A stretch of DNA of 5,804 nt from JABJPM01 sp964596705 (GTDB lineage Archaea; Nanobdellota; Nanobdellia; SCGC-AAA011-G17; PNOQ01), in assembly GCA_964596705.1 (NCBI GenBank), contig CAZQVG010000033.1:1-5804 (forward strand), read 5' to 3'. Below are positions 1-4,164 of the stretch, piece by piece. How positions within the stretch are numbered: position 1 is the first letter of the stretch; every line of letters begins with the position of its first letter. Under the pieces are notes generated by a model that was not told where the DNA came from, ran no database searches, and saw only the letters and a list, made by a program, of their open reading frames with translations. The translations under genes were made by a program, and so were the position numbers.

Positions 1-44
1 GAGGAAAAATAATACTCTAAATCTTTCTTTTTCACACTAAACAT
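1..44 (-). CDS. Possible N-terminus of a divergent gene (partial, weak)
   Basis: On the minus strand an ATG at 44-42 opens a reading frame that stays open to the window edge, giving 14 residues (MFSVKKKDLEYYFS). The lysine-rich start and AT-rich codons resemble the neighbours. No ribosome binding site is visible upstream, so it would have to be leaderless or start elsewhere. Fourteen open codons is weak evidence, and the function is unknown. If real, the 45-123 interval is a divergent promoter region shared with the gene at 124. Confidence 0.2.
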   Translation of the reverse strand, partial: MFSVKKKDLEYYFS

Positions 45-80
45 ATACTACAATATATACAAATCAACTTTAAGAATATT

Positions 81-88
81 TTTAAATA
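81..88 (+). promoter_or_regulatory. Archaeal-type TATA box upstream of the HTH gene
   Basis: TTTAAATA matches the archaeal TATA consensus and follows a purine-containing AGAATA stretch that could serve as the BRE. Its centre lies about 26 bases before position 110, which would give a leader of only about 14 bases carrying the ribosome binding site at 113-119. The surrounding sequence is very AT-rich, so a chance match is possible. Confidence 0.5.
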
Positions 89-112
89 AAAAACTTCAGG
101 ATCTATAAAAAA

Positions 113-119
113 GGGTGAT
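113..119 (+). promoter_or_regulatory. Ribosome binding site GGGTGAT that selects the TTG start at 124
   Basis: GGTGAT is the 3' half of the archaeal Shine-Dalgarno sequence GGAGGTGAT. It ends 4 bases before the TTG at 124, the right distance for this half of the motif. The next in-frame ATG lies far inside the protein (residue 90), so TTG is the most likely initiator. Confidence 0.6.
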
Positions 120-123
120 ATAA

Positions 124-1134
124 TTGATTTCCAAAGGAAATAAAGGTCAAAAAAAAGAAGTAAAAAAAGCACCTTATGAAAAAGATTTTTACTTTACTAT
201 TCTATATCACCTAAATCAAGGTTTAAGCCCTGCACAAATAGCAAGGCGTTATAATTTCTCAAAACAAAGAATTTCTTATTATATTAAGGTTTTAAAGCAA
301 AATGGCATTATAGAAAAGGTAGGATATGGAGTATGGAAACAAGTAAAAGAAGTAAAACAAACGCCTTACAAGGTAGGTAACAAACACCTTATGAATAATT
401 TTGACTTTCCAAAGGAAACAAAGGTCAGGCAAATAAGAGGACATGCTTTTGTTTTCAATCTAAAACTACCAAATATAAAAAACTGGGAAAAAAGAGAGGA
501 ATATCTAAAAAAGAAAGGAATAGAATACAAAAATGTAGGAATTAAAAGAACAACACAATCAATAACAATAAAAAAACACAAAATATGGCTAAACAACAAA
601 TCAATAACTATTTATTTCCCAAAAACTACATCTTACTTCTCAGATAGCGCTAAAAGCGCCAAAAACCTAGCTATAATTGATTTTCTTTCTTTAGTAAGGG
701 TATTAGAGCATAAATTAAAAACTAGCTTTAAAATAAACGGAAATTACTTATTTTCGGTTTCCAGACAACACTATTCATTAATAAAGAACGAACTAGCCAG
801 ATATTACAATAACAATAAAAAGAAGTTAGAAGTATATCAGAATGGCAAATTATGGTTTTTAATAGATAATTCTTTTAATCTAGAAGAAGCTGAATGTATA
901 GATCCAATAAAGTCAGATATAGATGCAGATGATAAAATATCGCCATTTTTTAATTCTTTGAGAGATGCACCATTTACTGCTTATGATTTTCATGAATTAG
1001 CACAATCTACTAAAGGAATAGTAGAAGCACAGCATACATGGGCAGGACATATAGAATCTCACACAAAAGCTATAATAAAACTAACTGAGCTTATAGATAA
1101 GCTAGAAAAAAGATTGGAGGATATTGGAAAATGA
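124..1134 (+). CDS. Helix-turn-helix protein of a probable archaeal mobile-element family
   Basis: This 336-aa protein is the largest in the window. Residues about 1-16 are a basic tail. Residues about 20-67 form a winged or plain helix-turn-helix, with 'LSPAQIARRYNFSKQRISYYIKVL' spanning the turn and recognition helix, followed by 'NGIIEKV' leading to the wing. A central domain begins around residue 101 ('VRQIRGHAFVF', 'KLPNIKNW') and continues through 'SRQHYSLIKNELARYY' and 'LWFLIDNSFNLEEAE'. The last 40 residues are a charged, probably coiled-coil helix ending 'LIDKLEKRL'. DNA binding is inferred from the HTH; the central domain is unknown to me. From memory, proteins with this layout occur in archaeal plasmids and viruses, where a role in replication initiation or regulation is possible but unproven. 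It starts at TTG behind GGTGAT and ends in an ATGA overlap with the next gene. Confidence 0.92.
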   Translation: MISKGNKGQKKEVKKAPYEKDFYFTILYHLNQGLSPAQIARRYNFSKQRISYYIKVLKQNGIIEKVGYGVWKQVKEVKQTPYKVGNKHLMNNFDFPKETKVRQIRGHAFVFNLKLPNIKNWEKREEYLKKKGIEYKNVGIKRTTQSITIKKHKIWLNNKSITIYFPKTTSYFSDSAKSAKNLAIIDFLSLVRVLEHKLKTSFKINGNYLFSVSRQHYSLIKNELARYYNNNKKKLEVYQNGKLWFLIDNSFNLEEAECIDPIKSDIDADDKISPFFNSLRDAPFTAYDFHELAQSTKGIVEAQHTWAGHIESHTKAIIKLTELIDKLEKRLEDIGK

Positions 1135-1135
1135 A
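1131..1135 (+). CDS. Start of a second gene, cut off by the assembly gap (5' fragment)
   Basis: An ATG at 1131 overlaps the TGA of the upstream gene (ATGA) and sits 10 bases after GGAGG at 1116-1120, the usual arrangement for a coupled second gene. Only the first codon and part of the second are visible before the N run. It may be the 5' end of the zinc-ribbon gene resumed at 1237. The frames do not match across 100 N, but the gap length is arbitrary, so this does not argue against it. A TTG at 1124 is a less likely alternative start. Confidence 0.5.
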
Positions 1136-1235
1136 NNNNNNNNNNNNNNNNNNNNNNNNNNNNNNNNNNNNNNNNNNNNNNNNNNNNNNNNNNNNNNNNN
1201 NNNNNNNNNNNNNNNNNNNNNNNNNNNNNNNNNNN
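1136..1235. other. Assembly gap, exactly 100 N
   Basis: Exactly 100 consecutive N is the conventional filler for a scaffold gap of unknown size. The true interval could be much longer or shorter and could hide whole genes. Any reading frame drawn across it is meaningless. The order and orientation of the two sides rest on read pairing that cannot be checked here. Confidence 0.97.
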
Positions 1236-1236
1236 A

Positions 1237-1419
1237 AAAACTTTCAGAGTTAGATGTAAACATTGTGGTCAGATACAGCTATACCAGCCAAGAACTAAGT
1301 TTTTCGCAGGCAAAAAGAAAGAATGTATTAAATGCGGTAAAAGCTTTGTAATCCATAAGGATCAGAAAAACACACAAATAATAAAAGAAGTGTTCTGGAG
1401 AAATGGCAAATATGAATAG
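1237..1419 (+). CDS. Zinc-ribbon protein, C-terminal fragment (5' end lost in gap)
   Basis: The frame open from the gap edge to TAG at 1417-1419 encodes 60 residues beginning KTFRVRCKHCG. Two cysteine pairs, CKHC and CIKC, are separated by 19 residues (CX2C-X19-CX2C), a classic zinc ribbon, with 'KCGKSFVI' after the second knuckle as is common in archaeal zinc ribbons. The competing frame that stops at 1351 lacks any such pattern. In this setting the protein probably binds DNA or another protein, perhaps with the HTH protein upstream, with which it would share an operon if the gap is small. The N-terminus and total length are unknown. The structured RNA beginning at the stop codon probably terminates this transcript. 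Confidence 0.78.
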   Translation, partial: KTFRVRCKHCGQIQLYQPRTKFFAGKKKECIKCGKSFVIHKDQKNTQIIKEVFWRNGKYE

Positions 1420-1506
1420 TGGGAATTAGGGCATGAGGATTTAGTGCCAGCCAAAAACCTAAATCCAAGCCCCCCACGCCTATATTTTATTAGTTCTTTA
1501 TTCTTT
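1419..1506 (+). terminator. Nested GC-rich hairpin with T-rich tail, probable operon terminator
   Basis: Three stems nest in register. GTGGG (1419-1423) pairs with CCCAC (1473-1477), GGGC (1429-1432) with GCCC (1469-1472), and GGATTTAG (1437-1444) with CTAAATCC (1459-1466). All 17 pairs are Watson-Crick. The loop is 14 bases, with an AATTA bulge and an ATGA/AA internal loop. The element is far more GC-rich than its surroundings and is followed by a T-rich run (1483-1506). It begins on the last base of the zinc-ribbon stop codon. Termination or 3'-end protection is the simplest role; a processed stable RNA is the alternative. Confidence 0.62.
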
Positions 1507-1544
1507 ATAAAGGTTGTGATTTAATATATACTATTAAAATATAG
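1480..1544. repeat. AT-rich 15-bp inverted repeat
   Basis: Positions 1480-1494 (CTATATTTTATTAGT) and 1530-1544 are reverse complements at 14 of 15 positions, with one T-T mismatch at 1490/1534, around a 35-base AT-rich spacer that itself contains the palindrome CTTTATAAAG (1502-1511). It lies between the terminator hairpin and the next promoter. A protein-binding site, a bidirectional terminator or part of a replication origin are all possible. Composition makes some AT pairing expected by chance, but 14 of 15 is more than I would expect. Confidence 0.5.
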
Positions 1545-1564
1545 CATATGAAACAATAGAAATA

Positions 1565-1572
1565 TTTATATA
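1565..1572 (+). promoter_or_regulatory. TATA box of the main operon
   Basis: TTTATATA is a near-ideal archaeal TATA box, preceded by GAAAT (BRE-like) at 1559-1563. Its centre is about 26-28 bases upstream of 1595-1597, where the 13-bp hairpin begins. All genes from 1700 to 5801 lie downstream on the same strand without a convincing second promoter, so this is probably the principal promoter for the run. Confidence 0.6.
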
Positions 1573-1577
1573 TAAGT

Positions 1578-1595
1578 ATTACTACAATTACTACA
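1578..1595. repeat. Perfect tandem 9-base repeat in the core promoter, candidate operator
   Basis: ATTACTACA occurs twice back to back, filling the space between the TATA box and the predicted transcript start. Binding here would block polymerase recruitment, a common way for archaeal repressors to act. The winged-helix proteins encoded at 2474 and 4130 are candidate binders. TACTACAAT also occurs upstream of the HTH gene at 46-54, but a shared 9-mer alone is not significant in sequence this AT-rich. Confidence 0.4.
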
Positions 1596-1596
1596 T

Positions 1597-1668
1597 AACA
1601 GAATGGAAGCGAGGTGTAATTACCGATGCCCACTTGTCCGCAAACAAAAAACCTTCCATTCTGTTTTT
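1597..1668 (+). ncRNA. Candidate structured small RNA or leader switch
   Basis: AACAGAATGGAAG (1597-1609) and its exact reverse complement (1653-1665) form a 13-bp stem, followed by a T run (1664-1668). The first base lies where the TATA box at 1565-1572 predicts transcription to start. The 43-base loop is GC-rich for this window. It offers two exclusive pairings for GGTG at 1613-1616: with TACC (1621-1624) in a small hairpin, or with CACT (1631-1634). Either it is an independent RNA of about 70 bases ending at the T run, or a leader element controlling the genes downstream, whose first ribosome binding site (AGGAGG, 1681-1686) follows 13 bases after the T run. It matches no RNA family I can recognise. 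Confidence 0.5.
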
Positions 1669-1699
1669 GTTGATCATTATAGGAGGAAAAAACAAGAAA

Positions 1700-2158
1700 A
1701 TGGAATTGGATAAAGAAATAACAGGAATAATTTTATTTTGGATTGGATTTAGTTTGATGGTTTTTGCAGGCACTGCTCCAATATATCAACTAGGTAAGAT
1801 TAATGTATGTTTTATTGAAGATATATCTAGGATAAAACTGAACCAGACTGGAGAATTATGTTTAACTACAATAAAAGACCAATTAATCAGCAAAACAACA
1901 ATAGAGATAATGTTTTATCTTGGATTATTTGTAATAATTGCAGGTTTAATATTATTTTGGATAGGTCAAAAGAACGAGGTAAAAAATGAAAATATAAAAT
2001 CTCCAAAAGGGGTTGTAAGATTAAATGAGGATATAAAACTATTGATTGAAAAAGTTGAGAATCTTCATAGAGAGATAAGAAGAATTGAAGCTGAAAGAGT
2101 GAAAGAAAGCATTAAAAGATGGATAGACCAAGATTTAAATGGAGATAAAAATGGCTAA
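1700..2158 (+). CDS. Two-pass membrane protein with cytoplasmic coiled coil
   Basis: The 152-aa product starts at the ATG preceded by AGGAGG (1681-1686, spacing 13). In-frame codons upstream to 1634 lie in the hairpin RNA and are unlikely to be translated. Membrane segments are residues about 7-25 and 68-89, and both contain ILFWIG, suggesting a duplicated helix. The 40-residue loop between them has cysteines 37 and 54, which could form a disulfide if external, and an N-Q-T sequon at 48-50. Residues about 106-145 are charged and helical ('LNEDIKLLIEKVENLHREIRRIEAERVKES'), a likely cytoplasmic coiled coil. The function is unknown. It is the first gene of the long operon and overlaps the next one by 8 bases. 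Confidence 0.85.
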   Translation: MELDKEITGIILFWIGFSLMVFAGTAPIYQLGKINVCFIEDISRIKLNQTGELCLTTIKDQLISKTTIEIMFYLGLFVIIAGLILFWIGQKNEVKNENIKSPKGVVRLNEDIKLLIEKVENLHREIRRIEAERVKESIKRWIDQDLNGDKNG

Positions 2159-2312
2159 ACAAACATATATCTTTGAAAAGGAAACATTAAGAGAAGCAAT
2201 AAATAAAATAGTAGAGGATTATGGTAAAGCAGAAATAGTGAGGATATTATTCTTAGGCAATAAAACTAAAATAACTGTTAATCCAACTAAAAATGAGGAA
2301 ATGGAAATATAA
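2151..2312 (+). CDS. Small soluble protein of unknown function (53 aa)
   Basis: The ATG at 2151 follows GGAGAT (2141-2146) by 4 bases and overlaps the end of the previous gene. The product is MAKQTYIFEKETLREAINKI followed by 'VEDYGKAEIVRILFLGNKTKITVNPTKNEEMEI'. The pattern is one amphipathic helix (about 9-25) then two probable beta strands (about 29-35 and 40-44). It has no membrane segment or cysteines. It fills what would otherwise be a 134-base hole in a tightly packed operon, and its codon use matches its neighbours, which supports it as a real gene. I do not recognise a family. Its last 20 bases overlap the next gene. Confidence 0.7.
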   Translation: MAKQTYIFEKETLREAINKIVEDYGKAEIVRILFLGNKTKITVNPTKNEEMEI

Positions 2313-2487
2313 GAAACTGGATATAACTGTATTGTTGTTCCTGACAGCTGGATTAATAATGAGTATTAAACTAGGATTAAGATATTTGATAGTCTTAATA
2401 TCAACAATAATCATAGGTTGGATAGTTGGAATATATGAAGAAAATAAAACTTTTAGTGTAAAGGAGGAAGAAAATGGAACACATTAG
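2293..2487 (+). CDS. Small two-pass membrane protein (64 aa)
   Basis: A basic N-terminus (MRKWKYKK) is followed by membrane segments at residues about 9-25 and 30-48, then an acidic tail ending 'EEENGTH'. Basic residues at the start would place the N-terminus, and with two passes the C-terminus, in the cytoplasm. No ribosome binding site precedes the ATG. It lies 17 bases before the stop of the 53-aa gene, so translation may depend on reinitiation by ribosomes finishing that gene. A TTG at 2332 would start inside the first membrane helix and is less convincing. The 3' end carries the ribosome binding site of the winged-helix gene and overlaps it by 14 bases, so the two may be co-regulated. 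The function is unknown. Confidence 0.7.
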   Translation: MRKWKYKKLDITVLLFLTAGLIMSIKLGLRYLIVLISTIIIGWIVGIYEENKTFSVKEEENGTH

Positions 2488-2767
2488 CAAAAAAACAGAA
2501 GAAAAGTATGGCTATCTTTTTAGAGCAAAGACAATAAACCTAATATTATCAGTTAGAGATGATGGAAAATCCTATGTTATGATATTATCTAAAAGATGCG
2601 GACTAACTTATAGCCATACAGTTAAAGTAATCTATAATTTAGAGAAAGTTGGCATACTAAAAAGAGTGAAAGAAGGCAGAATAATATATGTCAGGCTAAC
2701 AGAAAAGGGAAAAGAGCTAAAAAAGAGTTTCATTTACTTAAATAACTTATTCAAGGGGGGCAAATAA
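2474..2767 (+). CDS. Winged helix-turn-helix DNA-binding protein
   Basis: The 97-aa product starts 6 bases after AAGGAGG (2461-2467). Residues about 17-29 are the first helix, about 34-43 the second ('VMILSKRCGL'), about 45-58 the recognition helix (TYSHTVKVIYNLEK) followed by 'VGILKR'. Residues 62-76 form the beta wing ('KRVKEGRIIYVRLTEKG'), with a C-terminal helix after it. This is the MarR/ArsR-like fold typical of archaeal transcription regulators, at the size of small viral and plasmid repressors. It resembles the product at 4130 in layout and shares TY(S/N)H at the start of the recognition helix. It probably regulates the element's own promoters, perhaps through 1578-1595. The target and sign of regulation are inferred. 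Confidence 0.88.
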   Translation: MEHISKKTEEKYGYLFRAKTINLILSVRDDGKSYVMILSKRCGLTYSHTVKVIYNLEKVGILKRVKEGRIIYVRLTEKGKELKKSFIYLNNLFKGGK

Positions 2768-2769
2768 AG

Positions 2770-3045
2770 ATGAATAAAGATAACATTCCATTATTTTTAA
2801 TAATGGTGACAGGAATATTATTCACTACTCTTATAGACCTATATATGACTGAATGGGAGCATGAACAAATTTGCAGTGGGGTATTTAATATTCCAGAAGG
2901 TAAAAACATTAATAATTATTTTGAACAATCTGGCATAGATTGGGAATACAAGGATGGCAAATGCTGTATAAGAAAGATAGATGTAGAAAATAACAGCTTA
3001 AAAGATGAAGAATTTTGTTTGGAGGTAGAAAATGAAAAATACTAA
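2770..3045 (+). CDS. Membrane-anchored small protein with four cysteines
   Basis: The 91-aa product begins 9 bases after a G run (2755-2760) acting as a weak ribosome binding site. Residues about 6-26 form one hydrophobic helix. The rest, residues 27-91, is acidic and polar with cysteines at 35, 65, 66 and 83, as expected for a secreted or surface-exposed domain held by disulfides. No cleavage site is obvious, so an anchored form is likely. The last 22 residues are encoded by the 56-base direct repeat that recurs at 3596. The 3' end therefore doubles as the ribosome binding site region of the next gene, which it overlaps by 14 bases. The function is unknown. Confidence 0.8.
   Translation: MNKDNIPLFLIMVTGILFTTLIDLYMTEWEHEQICSGVFNIPEGKNINNYFEQSGIDWEYKDGKCCIRKIDVENNSLKDEEFCLEVENEKY
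2975..3035 (+). repeat. Long direct repeat, copy 1
   Basis: Positions 2975-3030 are identical to 3596-3651 (56 bases). One mismatch follows (A3031/G3652), then ATGA again, making 60 of 61. This copy encodes the C-terminus of the 2770 gene and supplies GGAGG plus ATG for the 3032 gene. The copies lie 621 bases apart. Confidence 0.97.
3021..3034 (+). promoter_or_regulatory. Recurrent translation-start block, site 1
   Basis: GGAGGTAGAAAATG starts the gene at 3032. The same 14 bases occur at 4119-4132 and 4390-4403, with one mismatch at 3642-3655. In the upstream gene's frame it encodes EVEN, so several unrelated proteins end in similar residues. Confidence 0.8.
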
Positions 3046-3478
3046 AGTTTTAATGGAAGAATACAAAGGATTTAAAATTTACTATGATAAGGAAAAAGAA
3101 ATGTTTGTTGCAGATAAACCTAAATTAGAGATTCATTTTGAAGCAAGGACTTTATGGGAGATTAAAGGTTATATTAAAGAATCACAAACTAAAGAAGTAG
3201 ATAGGTTGGTTTATATTAAATCTGGATTTTTTGACAAGTCTATTGCTAAAATCAATCTTCTTACAATAAATAATGTTACTAAAAGATGCAAATATAAGAT
3301 TTTAGAAGATACAGAAAAATCTTATTATGTTGGAAGAATCAAAGATGATGAATGTTTGCCAAAGATATATGAGATAACAAAAGAGAATACTCAGATTTAT
3401 GAAAAAGTAAAGAAGCTTCAAGAGGAAATTGAAGCTTTGGAAGAAAAACAAGTGGAACTTGTTCGTCAATTAAAATAA
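3032..3478 (+). CDS. Soluble protein with C-terminal coiled coil, unknown function
   Basis: The 148-aa product starts at the ATG 6 bases after GGAGG (3021-3025). A later ATG at 3053 lacks such a site. Residues about 9-50 ('EEYKGFKIYYDKEKEMFVAD' then 'TLWEIKGYIKES') look like a small beta-hairpin plus helix domain of the kind often found in element-borne hypothetical proteins. Residues about 55-115 are probably beta-rich ('VDRLVYIKSGFF', 'CKYKILEDTEKSYYVGRI'). Residues about 118-148 form a strong coiled coil ('YEKVKKLQEEIEALEEKQVELVRQL'), suggesting oligomerisation. No catalytic motif or membrane segment is visible. The gene lies wholly between the two copies of the 56-base direct repeat, so it could have been gained or lost as a cassette. 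Confidence 0.87.
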   Translation: MKNTKVLMEEYKGFKIYYDKEKEMFVADKPKLEIHFEARTLWEIKGYIKESQTKEVDRLVYIKSGFFDKSIAKINLLTINNVTKRCKYKILEDTEKSYYVGRIKDDECLPKIYEITKENTQIYEKVKKLQEEIEALEEKQVELVRQLK

Positions 3479-3595
3479 TCTTTACTCAGCTTGAAAATGG
3501 AAACAAAAAGGACAATAGAGATAGTAAAAGACAACAATATAAACTGCTTGAATCATTTAAAGAATTAACAAAATCTCAAAGAAAGTTTATTATGG

Positions 3596-3656
3596 AGATA
3601 GATGTAGAAAATAACAGCTTAAAAGATGAAGAATTTTGTTTGGAGGTAGAAGATGA
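3596..3656 (+). repeat. Long direct repeat, copy 2
   Basis: The first 56 bases are identical to 2975-3030, and the ATGA after the mismatch at 3652 also matches. This copy no longer ends a functional gene but supplies the ribosome binding site and ATG (3653) for the next membrane protein gene. Its preservation at the base level suggests a recent duplication or ongoing gene conversion. Confidence 0.97.
3642..3655 (+). promoter_or_regulatory. Recurrent translation-start block, site 2 (one mismatch)
   Basis: GGAGGTAGAAGATG, part of direct repeat copy 2, starts the gene at 3653 with a 6-base spacer. It differs from the other three blocks only at 3652. Confidence 0.75.
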
Positions 3657-3976
3657 TTGAAAAAGAAAAGGAATATATATTTTATGATGGTGCGGCACAT
3701 GCATCAGCTATAGCCATACTATTGGTAAATGGATATTGGATGGTAACAACAATACTTATGCTAATATTTTCTGAAGTAACACAACAACTTTCTGAAGTAA
3801 CAAAATTAATACAACAACTTGTATGGCTATCCTTGACAAATATATTATTAATAGCACTTATTGCAATAATATATAGCAATAAAGAAAGAAAAGTAAGAGA
3901 AGAATTGCAGGAATTAGGTATTGAAGTAAAATCAAGAGATGAACAATATATTGAAAAACTAAAAGAGGTGGTTTGA
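3653..3976 (+). CDS. Two-pass membrane protein with an internal heptad repeat
   Basis: The 107-aa product has membrane segments at residues about 17-39 and 56-74 and a charged C-terminal helix from 75 ('NKERKVREELQELGIEVKSRDEQYIEKLKEVV'), probably cytoplasmic. The short linker between the helices contains SEVTQQL then SEVTKLI, encoded by a 14-base repeat (3768-3781 and 3789-3802) in a 21-base period, that is, one heptad. This suggests the linker extends a helical hairpin. Positioning the N-terminus (MIEKEKEYIFYDG) in the cytoplasm is consistent with the charged tail. Its ribosome binding site comes from direct repeat copy 2. The function is unknown; small two-helix proteins of this type occur widely in viral and plasmid operons. 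Confidence 0.85.
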   Translation: MIEKEKEYIFYDGAAHASAIAILLVNGYWMVTTILMLIFSEVTQQLSEVTKLIQQLVWLSLTNILLIALIAIIYSNKERKVREELQELGIEVKSRDEQYIEKLKEVV

Positions 3977-3978
3977 AA

Positions 3979-4164
3979 ATGATAAGATTCATATGTGATA
4001 AATGTGGAAAGGAAATAAAAGATGATAATGTGTTTTTTTTAGACTTGCAAGATACAGAATTACAAATGGAATACTATCAGTTATGTGAAACTTGTGCAAA
4101 CAAATTTAGAAAATGGTTGGAGGTAGAAAATGGAAGCAATATTGATACGAGAAAAACACTATAA
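3979..4164 (+). CDS. Small zinc-binding protein (CX2C-X26-CX2C)
   Basis: The 61-aa product begins MIRFICDKCGKEIKDD and has cysteines 6, 9, 36 and 39 in two CX2C knuckles ('CDKCG' and 'CETCA') separated by 26 residues. This is a zinc ribbon or treble-clef-like layout common among small element-encoded proteins. The ATG at 3979 is 8 bases after GAGGTG (3965-3970); the TTG at 3973 is too close and is rejected as the start. The gene follows its neighbour by 2 bases. The last 17 residues, including 'LEVENG', overlap the start region of the winged-helix gene at 4130 by 35 bases, so the tail is probably dictated by that overlap. Nucleic-acid or protein binding is inferred; the partner is unknown. 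Confidence 0.83.
   Translation: MIRFICDKCGKEIKDDNVFFLDLQDTELQMEYYQLCETCANKFRKWLEVENGSNIDTRKTL
4119..4132 (+). promoter_or_regulatory. Recurrent translation-start block, site 3
   Basis: GGAGGTAGAAAATG starts the winged-helix gene at 4130 and is identical over 14 bases to the sites at 3021 and 4390. It lies inside the zinc-protein gene. Confidence 0.8.

Larger units (their letters stand above)
3481..3660 (+). pseudogene. Decayed gene remnant fused to the second direct repeat
   Basis: A frame open through this stretch to TGA at 3658-3660 reads FTQLENGNKKDNRDSKRQQY followed by 'KLLESFKELTKSQRKFIMEIDVENNSLKDEEFCLEVEDD'. The composition is protein-like, but no ATG, GTG or TTG lies in frame until 3592, which would leave only 22 residues. 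The last 20 codons are the copied tail of the 2770 gene in the same frame. The simplest reading is the 3' part of a lost gene joined to duplicated sequence by recombination. The stretch of about 170 bases is the only sizeable noncoding break in the operon. An alternative ATG ORF at 3497 encodes only 23 residues and is not convincing. Confidence 0.55.

Noticed and set aside
366..599. Minus-strand frame of 77 codons inside the HTH gene
   Set aside because: Shadow of a well-supported gene; its hydrophobic composition is what antisense of lysine-rich codons produces, and it has no start signal.
1124..1351. Open reading frame running through the N gap
   Set aside because: It spans 100 N of arbitrary length and its post-gap frame lacks any motif, whereas the overlapping frame ending at 1419 encodes a clear zinc ribbon.
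1419..1478. tRNA or box C/D RNA in the GC-rich hairpin
   Set aside because: No cloverleaf arms or anticodon loop can be drawn, and no paired C (RTGATGA) and D (CTGA) boxes are present. The internal loop ATGA/AA lacks the full tandem G-A pairs of a kink-turn.
1634..1699. N-terminal extension of the 1700 gene from a TTG at 1634
   Set aside because: The extension lies in the hairpin RNA and its T run, has no ribosome binding site, and would put a hydrophobic stretch before a normal start that has AGGAGG.
1591..1773. Minus-strand frame of 60 codons over the hairpin and the 1700 gene start
   Set aside because: It is antisense to both the structured RNA and a real gene start, with no ribosome binding site or promoter of its own.
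3497..3568. 23-codon ATG frame between the two repeat copies
   Set aside because: It is too short, has no ribosome binding site, and is out of frame with the longer protein-like remnant that covers the same bases.
2975..3656. CRISPR array or insertion sequence
   Set aside because: There are only two repeat copies, they overlap coding sequence, the spacing is 621 bases, and there is no transposase, terminal inverted repeat or cas gene.
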